A DNA stretch of 64,000 nucleotides from CAWJPW01 sp963844845 (GTDB taxonomy: Bacteria > Acidobacteriota > Thermoanaerobaculia > Thermoanaerobaculales > Sulfomarinibacteraceae): contig CAWJPW010000008.1 in assembly GCA_963844845.1 (NCBI GenBank), positions 434,001 through 498,000 of the forward strand, given 5' to 3'. Positions 50,153-58,904 of the stretch are shown piece after piece (position 1 is the first letter of the stretch; the number at the start of each line of letters is the position of its first letter). A model generated the notes under the pieces. That model searched no databases. It was not told the DNA's origin and saw only the letters and a program-made list of their open reading frames with translations. Position numbers and translations under genes: made by a program.

Positions 50153-51214
50153 ATGACAACGATCGATCCGAATGCGCCCGTGATGGTCACCGGAGCGACC
50201 GGCTACGTGGCCGGCTGGCTCGTCAAGAGGCTGCTGGAGGAAGGTCACACCGTTTACGCGGCGGTGCGCGACCCGGAGAACGAGACGAAGCTGCGCTTCC
50301 TGAACAGCCTGGCAGCCGCGGCGCCGGGCGCCATCCGTTACTTCAAGGCCGACCTCATGGAGCCCGGGTCCTACGCCGACGCCATGCAGGGCTGTGAGCT
50401 CGTCTTTCACACCGCGTCGCCGTTCACCAGCAACGTCAAGGACCCCGTGCGAGAGCTCATCGAGCCGGCCAAGCTGGGCACGCGGAACGTCCTCGAGCAG
50501 GCAAACCTGACACCGTCGGTCAAACGGGTTGTGGTGACCAGCAGCTGCGCCGCCATCTACGGCGACAACGTCGACCTCCAGAGCACCCCCGGCGGCGTCT
50601 TGACCGAAGAGATCTGGAACACCAGCTCGTCGGTGGATCACCAGGCCTACTCCTACTCCAAGACCCTGGCCGAGCGCGAGGCATGGGAAATCCACGGCAG
50701 GCAGGATCGTTGGGACCTGGTCGTGGTCAACCCGAGCCTCGTGATGGGACCGGGCATCAACCCCCGCGGTACGTCGGAGAGCTTCAACATCATGAAGCAG
50801 TTCGGCGACGGCACGCTGAAGGCCGGAGTGCCCCGCATCGGCTTCGGTGTCGTCGACGTACGCGACCTGGCGGAGGCGCACTACCGGGCCGGCTTCACGC
50901 CGGCGGCGAAGGGCCGCTACATCGTCGCCGGGCACGACTCGGATCTGGCCGATCTCGCGATCCCGCTGCGCCAGCACTTCGGCGACCGCTACCCCATCCC
51001 GACCCGAACCATGCCCAAGTGGTTGATCTGGTTGGTCGGCCCGCTGGTCAACAAGACCCTGACCCGGAAGGTCGTCAGCCGCAATGTGGGTCTGCCGTGG
51101 AAGGCCGACACCAGCAAGGGCAAGCGCGAGCTCGGCCTGAGCTACCGCCCCCTGGAGGAGACAGTGGTTGATTTCTTCCAACAGATGGTGGACAGCGGGA
51201 CGTTTCAGAAGTAG
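50153..51214 (+). CDS. NAD(P)-dependent epimerase/reductase (extended SDR, dihydroflavonol-reductase-like)
   Basis: The 353-residue cytoplasmic protein is an extended short-chain dehydrogenase. The dinucleotide-binding GATGYVAG lies at about residues 14-21 and the catalytic YxxxK at about 166-170 (YSYSK), after the active-site VVVTSSCAAIYG segment. Other matches to the dihydroflavonol/cinnamoyl reductase branch are VYAAVRDP, VFHTASPF and NPSLVMGPG. AAAGGAGAG precedes the ATG. The branch reduces carbonyl groups of varied aldehydes and ketones, and the substrate here is unknown. The next gene begins about 50 nt later on the same strand and may be co-transcribed. Confidence 0.88.
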   Translation: MTTIDPNAPVMVTGATGYVAGWLVKRLLEEGHTVYAAVRDPENETKLRFLNSLAAAAPGAIRYFKADLMEPGSYADAMQGCELVFHTASPFTSNVKDPVRELIEPAKLGTRNVLEQANLTPSVKRVVVTSSCAAIYGDNVDLQSTPGGVLTEEIWNTSSSVDHQAYSYSKTLAEREAWEIHGRQDRWDLVVVNPSLVMGPGINPRGTSESFNIMKQFGDGTLKAGVPRIGFGVVDVRDLAEAHYRAGFTPAAKGRYIVAGHDSDLADLAIPLRQHFGDRYPIPTRTMPKWLIWLVGPLVNKTLTRKVVSRNVGLPWKADTSKGKRELGLSYRPLEETVVDFFQQMVDSGTFQK

Positions 51215-51264
51215 GGACCATGTGGAGAGTTCGGTGTAGGATGCTCCACCGGAGGGCACTTGAA

Positions 51265-52158
51265 ATGTTGATAGCAGTTCCGTCCGAGGAGCCCGGCGGC
51301 CTGGACGCCACGATCTCCGATCACTTCGGCCATTGCCGGTCCTTCACGCTGGTCCAGATCGAGGATGGGGCGGTCGGTGAGGTGTCCGTGCTTCCCAACT
51401 CCGGCCATGACCAGGGAGGGTGCATGGCGCCGGTGCAGATCCTCAGGTCGCACGGCGTCGAGATCCTGGTTGCCGGCGGCATGGGCGCGCGCCCGCTGGC
51501 CGGCTTCCAACAGGTGGGGATCGACGTCCACTTCAAGGAGCAGGCGGCCACCGTGGGCGATGCCGTCGAGCTCTTCCTTGCCGGGAGCTGCCGCAGCTTC
51601 GGCGAGGCCCAGACCTGCGGGGGCGGCGGAGGCTCCTGCGGCGGCCACGACCACAGTCACGAACCCGTTCGCCGTGAGCCCATTACCGGCACTCCCGACG
51701 TCCGCGACGGCCGGGTCGTCACCTTTGCCTACGAGCTTCGCGACCGTGGCGGTGAGGTCCTGGACGCCTCCACGAGCTCTGGGCCCATGCGCTACCTCCA
51801 CGGTGCCGGTCAGATCCTCCCGGCCTTGGAGCGCGGTCTCGCCGGCCTCGAGCCGGGCCAGCGCGCCGAGATCGACATCCCCAGCGCCGAGGCGTTCGGC
51901 GCCCGCGACGAGGCGCGTCGCGTCGAGGTCGCGCGGGCGGACCTGCCGCCCGGTGTCGAGGCCGGCGCGATGGTCAGCGGTGCGGACGAGACGGGGCGCC
52001 GGTTCCAACTCGTGGTGCTGGAGGTCGGCGACGAGACGGCCGTGCTGGACGGGAACCACCCCCTCGCCGGCCGCAACCTGGTGTTCTCGGTGGAGGTCCG
52101 CGCGGTCGAGTCGGCCACTCCCGAGGAGCTCGCCCTCGTGCCCGGCATGACGACCTGA
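51265..52158 (+). CDS. NifX/NifB-like (dinitrogenase cofactor) domain fused to SlyD-like FKBP isomerase
   Basis: This 297-residue protein combines two domains rarely seen together. Residues 1-105 match the Nitro_FeMo-Co/NifX-like fold (LIAVPSEEPGGLDATISDHF, GHCRSFTLVQIEDG, GHDQGGCMAPVQ, LVAGGMGARPLAGF), which binds metal clusters or precursors. Residues 110-135 are rich in Gly, Cys and His (two Cys in a Gly run, then GGHDHSHE), a likely metal-binding linker. Residues 140-297 are an FKBP-type prolyl isomerase of the SlyD class (VTFAYELRDRGGEVLDAS, LHGAGQILPALERGLAGL, AFGARDEARRVEV, the insert-in-flap arrangement). SlyD binds nickel and helps metalloenzyme maturation, so a metal-trafficking or cofactor chaperone role fits. 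GGAGGG precedes the ATG at 51265. Confidence 0.83.
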   Translation: MLIAVPSEEPGGLDATISDHFGHCRSFTLVQIEDGAVGEVSVLPNSGHDQGGCMAPVQILRSHGVEILVAGGMGARPLAGFQQVGIDVHFKEQAATVGDAVELFLAGSCRSFGEAQTCGGGGGSCGGHDHSHEPVRREPITGTPDVRDGRVVTFAYELRDRGGEVLDASTSSGPMRYLHGAGQILPALERGLAGLEPGQRAEIDIPSAEAFGARDEARRVEVARADLPPGVEAGAMVSGADETGRRFQLVVLEVGDETAVLDGNHPLAGRNLVFSVEVRAVESATPEELALVPGMTT

Positions 52159-52209
52159 CGAAGCCCGTGCGGTGAGACTCAGCCTGAGGGGAGCACCATC
52201 GAGGGAGTC

Positions 52210-53191
52210 TCAGGGCGCCGCGGGCGACCAGGCATCAGTGGTGCCCGACTCGAATCCGTCGTCGAAGAGCAGGTTCAGGCTCGGGAGGGCCAGAATGTAC
52301 ACCCCCAGGTTCTGGTAGGCAGACTCGCCGAGGGCCATGTGCGGGCTGGCGTCGGCCGCGAGGCACCAGGCTCTGGGGCCCAGCATGATGCCCGCGTCGG
52401 TGAAGTAGTGACTCACGTCGACCGTCGCCGTCATGCCGCTGGCGCTCCACGTGCGCGCCAGGATCACAGCAGGATCACCGCCCTCCTCCGTCCAGGACAC
52501 GAAGAGGGAGGCGAGGCCCGCCACCGAGCCGGCGTACTCGCCAGACGGCCAGGTGTCGGTGACGCTCTGCGACAGGTTGTCAGGACCGCTCCACGAGACC
52601 CCCGTCCACACCCAGTGGTAGATCTCCGACGAGCCCGGCCGCAGGCGGTGCGCGCCCACGAGGTGGAAGCTGCCGTCGGCGTGGCTGTAGAGCACCCTCG
52701 CCGAGGCGTCGCCCTCGGGCCACGGGTAGCCGAGCGAGGTCTGCACCGGCGGCGCGAAGCTGAGACCGTCCGCAGCCAGCGTGGAGCGGGCGGGGATATA
52801 GTTGCCGTCGCCGTCAGTGAGGACCCCACCGAGCATGACCGCCCCGGCGGGGGAGACCGCAATCGAGCTCCACGTGGCGTCGGCGACGGGCTCGACCGGC
52901 GTCGACCGCGATCTGCGGGTCGAACGCGTCACCGGTGTCGAGCACCTGGTACGGGGTTTAGGTGAGGCCGTCGGTGGAGGTCGAGTAGAAGGCGGTGAAG
53001 GTGCTGTCGGTGCTGCGCTCGCCGGTCCACAGCACGTGCACCCGACCGCACGCCTCGACCCCGACTGCGATTCCGTCCACGGTGCCGACTTAGTCCGTCA
53101 CCTGCACTGGGGCGACGGTGGACGACGACGCGAGGCTGGCCACCGCCGCGATCGCAATTACCAGGGCAAGGGCCCTTGGACGCACGGTCAT
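52210..53191 (-). pseudogene. Decayed exported-protein gene (two stops and a frameshift)
   Basis: A minus-strand ATG at 53191 with a strong GGAGGTGAT ribosome-binding site opens a signal peptide (RALALVIAIAAVASLASS). In-frame TAA codons occur at codon 34 (53090-53092) and at 52958-52960, both where homologous sequence would be expected to continue (VTD*VGTVDG and DGLT*TPYQVLDTG). A frameshift between about 52890 and 52932 then moves the frame to an intact stretch of about 230 residues. This stretch has beta-propeller-like repeats and ends LLFDDGFESGTTDAWSPAAP. All lesions lie in the upstream part. It is either a recent pseudogene or a sequence with errors. Confidence 0.7.
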
Positions 53192-53303
53192 TTATCACCT
53201 CCAAATGCGACGGGCGCTGGCGGGGGATGATAACACCGTTGCGTGGGCGCCGACCGGGTGCCGGGCGTGACGAGCACACCCTCCCCGTCCCTGTCGGGCA
53301 CTC

Positions 53304-54650
53304 CTACCTCGTGGCGTCACCGAGCGATGCTGGGGGCGGAGCGTCGTGTGGCTCGACTACCGCCAAGAGGAGGTCACGGCGCTCCAGCGCGCCAATCAGC
53401 CGATCCTCCTGATCCACCACAGGGACGAGCTTGATTTGACGAGCGAGCATCTCGTGCAGCGCCTGGGCCACCTGCGCGTCCTCGGTGACCGTGACCACCG
53501 GGCTGCTCATCACGTCCGCCGCGACCCGCCCACGCGCCGCGAGCTCGAGGCCATCAGGACGCCGGCCGCCCGCGAACCACGCCGCGAGCGAACGCAGCGC
53601 CCCAGCGTGCACCTGCCGCGAGGCCCGCCGCAGGATGTCGCCCGCCGTGATCACCCCCTGGGGGCGCCCCTCGTCATCCACCACGACAAGCCGGCGTTCG
53701 GTGGTCGCGAGCAGGCGGTCGAGCACGTCGGCAAGGGGTGTGTCACGCGCGACGGTGGGAAACCCCCGCCGCATGGCATCGCGCGCCCGTCCGTCCAGCG
53801 CCACCCGCACACGGGGCGACGTCTGCTCGGCGACGAGAGCTTCCGCAACGGTCTTCAGGATGTCCGACCGGCTCACGATCCCGACCAGACGCCCACCCTC
53901 GTCGACGATCGGAAGCCGTCTGAGCTCGTGCTCGGCCATCATGGCCGCCGCTTCCGCCAGTATCATCGTGGGCGAAGCACTCAAGGGAGACGGGGTCATC
54001 ACGTCGGCTGCGACCTGTGGCTGCTCGGCCAACTCCGCCATCTCTGCCGACCGGACCTCGCTCGGCATGTCCCGCTGCACCGCGGCCGGAAGCACCCCGA
54101 CACCCTTGTTGAGCAGATCGCCGTCGGTGACCACGCCGACAAGGCGCCCGGAACCATCCACAACTGGGAGGCAGCGCACGCCCCGTGCCACCATTCGTTC
54201 TACCAGCTCGCGGGTCGGGGTGCCGGGACTTGCACTGACAACCTCCCTCGTCATCACGTCCGCCACCACGACCCCCGGCGGAAACGGTCCAGGAACGCGG
54301 TGCGTGTACTTGACGACCCGCACCGCATTGACGGTGATCAGCCCCTCCCCGACCATCTCGGCGATCTCGGGAAGGACCCGCGCGATCCTCTCGGCGGCGT
54401 CCACGCACGTCACCACCACGGGAAGGTCGGTGGAGAGCTCCACCAGCGAGGCGGTGTGGATGAGGCTGTTCGCACCGTAGCCCGCCACACCCCGCAGCAC
54501 GGTCCCGCCCGCACAGCCGTGGCGCCGCAGCACCTGGAGCAGGGCGATGTACAGCGACTGACCGTGCCAGCGGTCGGCCTCGCCGATGAAGATCCAAAGC
54601 TGCTGCGCCGAGCCGTTCAGTCCCATGCGCTCCCCCGGTTCCTCGCTCAC
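53304..54650 (-). CDS. DUF190 (PII-like) protein with four CBS domains
   Basis: The 448-residue cytoplasmic protein begins with a DUF190 domain (about residues 17-118; LWIFIGEADRWHGQSLYIAL, GVAGYGANSLIHTASLVELS, VVVTCVDAAERIARVLPEIA). Such PII-like proteins are frequent partners of CrcB fluoride channels. Four CBS modules follow, about residues 128-185, 215-272, 285-340 and 380-435 (VADVMTREVVSASPGTP, VAADVMTPSPLSASPT, FPTVARDTPLADVLDRLL, VAADVMSSPVVTVTEDA). Paired CBS modules bind adenine nucleotides, so the protein may sense energy state and gate or regulate the fluoride exporter. The ATG overlaps the crcB stop by 4 nt, confirming an operon. Confidence 0.9.
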   Translation of the reverse strand: MSEEPGERMGLNGSAQQLWIFIGEADRWHGQSLYIALLQVLRRHGCAGGTVLRGVAGYGANSLIHTASLVELSTDLPVVVTCVDAAERIARVLPEIAEMVGEGLITVNAVRVVKYTHRVPGPFPPGVVVADVMTREVVSASPGTPTRELVERMVARGVRCLPVVDGSGRLVGVVTDGDLLNKGVGVLPAAVQRDMPSEVRSAEMAELAEQPQVAADVMTPSPLSASPTMILAEAAAMMAEHELRRLPIVDEGGRLVGIVSRSDILKTVAEALVAEQTSPRVRVALDGRARDAMRRGFPTVARDTPLADVLDRLLATTERRLVVVDDEGRPQGVITAGDILRRASRQVHAGALRSLAAWFAGGRRPDGLELAARGRVAADVMSSPVVTVTEDAQVAQALHEMLARQIKLVPVVDQEDRLIGALERRDLLLAVVEPHDAPPPASLGDATR

Positions 54651-55021
54651 AACCAGAGCCTCGCCAGCGCCACCCCGAGGAGCACGCCGAGGAGGCCCAG
54701 TCCAACACTACCGGCCACGTTGAGGATGGCCGGCCACCAGCCTCCGTCCACGACCAGCTGATAGGTCTCGAAGGTGAAGCTCGAGAATGTTGTGTACGCG
54801 CCGAGGAAGCCCGTGACGACGAGAAGCTGCCACGACGTGGGCAGCCCCGACCGGCTGGCGAGCGTCAGCAGCAGGCCGATGATCAGGCTTCCCGTGAGGT
54901 TGACGACGAAGGTCCCCCACGGGAAACCGGCGCCCCACCGCTGGCTTGCCAGCACCGTGACGGCATAGCGCAGGTTCGCACCCACCGCCGCGCCCAAGGC
55001 GATCAGTAGCGCCCGCGTCAT
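54647..55021 (-). CDS. crcB: Fluoride channel CrcB/FluC
   Basis: This 124-residue protein has four membrane helices and the Fluc signatures. These are RALLIALGAAVGANLRYAV, WGTFVVNLTGSLIIGLLL (with the Asn of the fluoride path) and the phenylalanine-box region VTGFLGAYTTFSSFTFE. Dimers with antiparallel topology export fluoride. The ATG at 55021 follows GGCGGGAG at a good distance. A run of eight C's on the coding strand just upstream (55038-55045) shifts a further ATG out of frame. Upstream on the same strand lies a fluoride riboswitch, so expression is controlled by fluoride. The DUF190-CBS gene follows with a 4-nt overlap. Confidence 0.95.
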   Translation of the reverse strand: MTRALLIALGAAVGANLRYAVTVLASQRWGAGFPWGTFVVNLTGSLIIGLLLTLASRSGLPTSWQLLVVTGFLGAYTTFSSFTFETYQLVVDGGWWPAILNVAGSVGLGLLGVLLGVALARLWL

Positions 55022-55170
55022 CACGAGCACTCCCGCCGGGGGGGGCCGTCACCGTCATGTCGTGGAGAATCGGATCCGCGGCTGACCGGCTGACGCCGCA
55101 CGTCAGGCCGCGAAGACCTCGTGGAATGTGTGGGGCGGTTGGTCACGGGCGACACGCCTCCTTTGCGAGG

Positions 55171-55217
55171 GTAGGCGTCATCAGCCCTCAGGGCAATCGC
55201 CGGAGAACGCCATCTCC
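55171..55217 (-). promoter_or_regulatory. Fluoride riboswitch (crcB motif) upstream of crcB
   Basis: Read on the minus strand the element starts GGAGATGGCGTTCTCC and ends GGGCTGATGACGCCTAC, the two conserved boxes of the crcB RNA motif (GATGG-GTTC-CC and GCTGATGRC-CCTAC) at usual spacing. The segment ACGCCT (minus-strand read of 55173-55178) can instead pair with AGGCGT (minus-strand read of 55154-55159), giving an alternative hairpin that would act as expression platform. The downstream gene is crcB 150 nt away. The rest of the 55022-55439 gap holds no supported gene; the end near the plus-strand gene has TATACT at 55426-55431. Confidence 0.85.
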
Positions 55218-55439
55218 GAGCTGAGGATGCTACACGGCGAGCGCGTCTCGGTCAACATTCCGCACGGCCGACTCGCCTATCGGGACCTCGTCCTCGACCT
55301 CCTGGTGGCCGCCGTGACCCAGCTCGCGCAGGGTCACCTCCAACTGATGCCGCAGCGAGTACGAAGCCGCCGCACGGGAGCCGGTGCACCGCAGCACCCG
55401 ACGGGCGCCGGAGGCGCCGCTTCCGTATACTGATCCGGC

Positions 55440-58400
55440 ATGGGCCTTCGCAGCTCGAGCGGCGTCTGGGCGGCGCCGGTGGCGTGGACGCTGCTGGCCG
55501 CGGTGGCCGTCCGCGCGGGCCGGCTGGATCCCGCTCCCGCCCTGGCCGCTGCCCTGGTGGCGCTGCTCGGGGTCGGTCTCGGCCGTGCTCTCGCCGGCCA
55601 CCGTGGCAGCCTCGCCGGGCGCGCCGCTGAGCTGGTGCTGGTGGGCGGTGGCGTCGCCTGGCTCCTGGCCGAGCCCGCCACCCACCGCATCGTCGCCGGC
55701 GGCGCCGCGGCAGCCCTCGCCGCGGCCCTGGCCCTCGCCGGCGCCTGGTGGGGGGCCTCGGCGACGGTCGAACGACGGCTGGCTGCGGTGGCCGGCGCCG
55801 CCGCCGGCGCACTGGTGCTGCCGGGGCTGGCTGGCGCCCCGGCTTGGCCGCTGAAGGCCATCGCGATTGTCGCCGCCGCCGCGGCCACGGCCGCCCTCCT
55901 GGCCCGGGTCACGCGCCCGAGCCTGGCGGCCGCTGGCACCGTGGCCGTGGCCGCCTCCCTGGGGCCGGCGCACACCCTGGCGTGGCTGCTGCCCCTCGCT
56001 ACAGCCGCGGCACTCGTGGCCCTCGCCCGAGGGTGGGTCCCGCTTGCGGCCGCCATGGCGCTGCTGGCGGCGCTGCTGCCGCCGGCCGGCCTGGTTGTCG
56101 GAGCCGGTCTGCTGGTGGCCTCCAGCCGACGCTCCCGCGCGCCGGCGCTCCTGCTTCTCCTGCCGGTGGCCGCCGCCCTCGCCTGGTGGCGCTCGCCGCT
56201 GCCCCCGTCTGCTCTCACGACGCCGTCCATGGCCGGCCTGGTGGCGGCGTTCCCGCTCTCCCTCACCGCCCTGCCACTGCTGCTGCCCGCCGCGGCTCTC
56301 GGGCTCATGAGCCGGCGGTCCGCCCCCGGCGAAGGCCGTGACGCCCTCGCGGTTGGTCTCGTGCTGCTGCCCTGGCTGGGGCGCGGCGACTGGGCCACGG
56401 CGGCTGCGGCAGCGCTCTGGCTGGGCGCCCTGCCCGCCGCGACCGCCGACCCCAGGAGCGATCGGATCCTGGCCGCCACCCTACCGTGGACGGTGGGCGC
56501 CTCAGTCGCCTTGCTGCTGCTCGCCCCATGGGGCGCGCTCGCAGTTCCGACGGTTTCACCGCTCCTGCTGGCGGCGGGTTGGGCTGCCGCCGCCGCTCTC
56601 GCCCTGGTGCCCCACCCGGTGACGGCGCTGGCGTGGCTGCTCCCCCTGGCCGGCCTCGCCTGGACGGTCCCGGTGGAGGGTGGCGACCTGGCGCTCCCCG
56701 CCGGCGGCCGTCTGGAGCTGCCGGCCCCGCCTGGGGCCGGCTGGGCGCTGCTGGTCGGCGCTCCCACGGACGCCGCCCCGGGAACGCCGCTGCTGCTCGG
56801 TGAGGGTCCGGACGAGGCGCCGGTCGTCACCGCCTCGCCGCGCCATCCGCTGTGGCTGCCGGGCCGCCTCGGCCGCGACGGCGCCGCGACCCGCCGCAGC
56901 GTCACCCTGCGGCACGACAGCGAGGGCCGCACCCTCATTGCCGCCCTGCCGGTCACGGTGCGCTGGGAGCCGTTGGAGCGCTGGCGCGCGCGGCGTACCC
57001 GCCTGCTGGGCCTGCTCGGCGGCGCCCTTCTGCTCCTCCTCGCCGCCCTGCTGCTGCCGCGGCCGCCGCCCCTGGCCGCCGGCGCCGCCGCCGCGCTGCT
57101 GCTGGGCGGGCTGGCGGCGGCGGGCTCGGCGGTGGAGCCGCTGGCGCGCGCCGGCTTCCGCGACGCCGCCGACCTGGCGACGGCCGTGTGGCTCGCCGCA
57201 GCCGCGATCTGGCTTCCACGCCTGGCCGCTCGGCGCCTCGTCGCCGGCGTACTACTCCTGGCGCCTTTGGCGCTGGCGCAGCCGCTGCTGCGCCATCCCG
57301 CCGGCGACGAGGTCTACCAGCTGGAGCTGCTCGCGAGCCTCACCACCGACCACGACCTCGACATCTCCAACCAGATCGATAGGGGCAACCCGGCCGAGCG
57401 GATCTACCTGCCCTACGGGGCCACCCTCATCCACTCGCCCACCCTGGCCCTCACCCTCCTGCCCGGCTACCTCGTGCTGGGCTGGCCCGGGGCGCTCCTG
57501 CTCACGGCCCTCATGGTGGCCGGCGGCGCCGCTCTCACCGCCCGCCGCGCCGAGGCCACCGGCGCCACCCGGCGGCGGGCCCAGGTTGCGTGGCTGCTGG
57601 TCCTCCTCACCTACCCCGCCGTCACCTTCGCCACCCAGCTGTGGCCTGCCGCCGCCGGCATCCTGCTGGTCGCGCTGGCGCTCGCAGCGGCTGCCAAGTC
57701 CCGCCTGCTGGCAGCCGCCCTGGCCGCCGCCGCCGGCATCCTGGTCAAGGTGCGTCTCGGGCTGGTGCTGCTGCCGGTGGCGGCCGCCGCCGCCCTGCGC
57801 CGGCGCCGCCTGACCACCCTGCTGCTCGCGACGACAGCGGTGCTGGTGGCCCTCGCCGGGGTCGCCTTGGTGATGGGGGCGCCGCTGGGCCGCCACTCCC
57901 TACGTGAGCTTCTCCCTCGCGCCCCGGCGGCCACCTTCCGCGGACTCTGGGGGCTCGCGTGGGACGCCGGCGGCGGGCTCGCCTTCGCCGCTCCGCTGTG
58001 GCTGGTCTCGCTGGCGGCCCTGCCCGCCGTGTGGCGACGCGGCGGCGCCGGCGAGCGCGCCCTGATGGTGGGTAGTGCCCTCACCCTGGCGGTGCTGGCG
58101 CCGCGCTCCGAGTGGTTCGGCGGCGGCTCGCCCCCCGCCCGTTACCTGGTGCCGCTGCTGCCTCTCGCCCTCCTGGCCGTCGCCGAGCTGCTGCGGCGAC
58201 CGCCGGGGCGCCGCCTGGTCCGCCTGGTGCTGCCCTTCGCGGCGGTGACGGCGTGGGTGGCGGCAACCCGGCCGCTGTGGCTCTTCAACGGCGGCGACGG
58301 CGGCTGGTGGCTCGGCGACGGGCTGGCGCAGGCGCTCGACGCCGCCGCCCGCCGCGCCTTCCCATCCCTCATCCGGCCCGACCTCGCCGCGTTGACGGTG

Positions 58401-58904
58401 CCGCTCGTGCTCGTCGCCTCCGCCTGGTGGTGGATGCGCCGACCGCACCGCGGCGCCGCCGGCGTCACCCTCGCCGGGCTCGCGGCGGTCGTCGTCTTCG
58501 TCGCCGGCGTCGCCGAGCCGATCGTGCACCTCGAGGACCCCCAGATCACACACCGTGGCGGTCACGCCGAGCCCCCATCTGGAACCCCCGGACGGGCGAG
58601 CATGACGGTGGGCTGGCGCCTTTCCGCCGGCGCCGAGGCGATCGTACCGTGGGACCCTCCGCTGGGCCACGACCTCGCCGCGCGCGTGCGGGTGGCCGGG
58701 CCGCCGGGCACGGGCGGCACCCTCACGAGCTGGTGGGGCGATCTTCCGCCGGCGTGGCGCCCGGTACACGGCGGGGCGTGGCACCTGGTCCCGCTCGCGC
58801 GGCCGGCGTCGCTGGGGCGTGGCCGCCTCCACCTGCGCTTCGTACCCGACCGCGGCCACCCCAGCGTGGCGCTCGTGGTCGACCGGGTGGAGGCGGTGCC
58901 GTGA
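55440..58904 (+). CDS. Very large polytopic membrane protein, GT-C-like, head of glycosylation operon
   Basis: The 1154-residue protein is extremely rich in Ala, Leu and Val, with about 20 or more predicted membrane segments in two blocks, about residues 1-430 and 510-1020. A soluble beta-rich part lies between them (about 430-510; LPAGGRLELPAPPGAGWALL, VVTASPRHPLWLPGRL). The second block starts with a long extracytoplasmic loop, ELLASLTTDHDLDISNQIDR then GNPAERIYLPYGA (about residues 630-670), acidic as in GT-C enzymes. The C-terminal 130 residues are a beta-rich domain. The next gene overlaps by 4 nt and encodes a GT2 enzyme. TATACT lies 9 nt before the ATG, so translation may be leaderless. 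A role in moving or assembling polyprenyl-linked glycans is inferred. Confidence 0.55.
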   Translation: MGLRSSSGVWAAPVAWTLLAAVAVRAGRLDPAPALAAALVALLGVGLGRALAGHRGSLAGRAAELVLVGGGVAWLLAEPATHRIVAGGAAAALAAALALAGAWWGASATVERRLAAVAGAAAGALVLPGLAGAPAWPLKAIAIVAAAAATAALLARVTRPSLAAAGTVAVAASLGPAHTLAWLLPLATAAALVALARGWVPLAAAMALLAALLPPAGLVVGAGLLVASSRRSRAPALLLLLPVAAALAWWRSPLPPSALTTPSMAGLVAAFPLSLTALPLLLPAAALGLMSRRSAPGEGRDALAVGLVLLPWLGRGDWATAAAAALWLGALPAATADPRSDRILAATLPWTVGASVALLLLAPWGALAVPTVSPLLLAAGWAAAAALALVPHPVTALAWLLPLAGLAWTVPVEGGDLALPAGGRLELPAPPGAGWALLVGAPTDAAPGTPLLLGEGPDEAPVVTASPRHPLWLPGRLGRDGAATRRSVTLRHDSEGRTLIAALPVTVRWEPLERWRARRTRLLGLLGGALLLLLAALLLPRPPPLAAGAAAALLLGGLAAAGSAVEPLARAGFRDAADLATAVWLAAAAIWLPRLAARRLVAGVLLLAPLALAQPLLRHPAGDEVYQLELLASLTTDHDLDISNQIDRGNPAERIYLPYGATLIHSPTLALTLLPGYLVLGWPGALLLTALMVAGGAALTARRAEATGATRRRAQVAWLLVLLTYPAVTFATQLWPAAAGILLVALALAAAAKSRLLAAALAAAAGILVKVRLGLVLLPVAAAAALRRRRLTTLLLATTAVLVALAGVALVMGAPLGRHSLRELLPRAPAATFRGLWGLAWDAGGGLAFAAPLWLVSLAALPAVWRRGGAGERALMVGSALTLAVLAPRSEWFGGGSPPARYLVPLLPLALLAVAELLRRPPGRRLVRLVLPFAAVTAWVAATRPLWLFNGGDGGWWLGDGLAQALDAAARRAFPSLIRPDLAALTVPLVLVASAWWWMRRPHRGAAGVTLAGLAAVVVFVAGVAEPIVHLEDPQITHRGGHAEPPSGTPGRASMTVGWRLSAGAEAIVPWDPPLGHDLAARVRVAGPPGTGGTLTSWWGDLPPAWRPVHGGAWHLVPLARPASLGRGRLHLRFVPDRGHPSVALVVDRVEAVP

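Noticed and set aside
55230..55370. Minus-strand frame upstream of the fluoride riboswitch
   Set aside because: It has no start codon or ribosome-binding site near the plausible part and no domain match.
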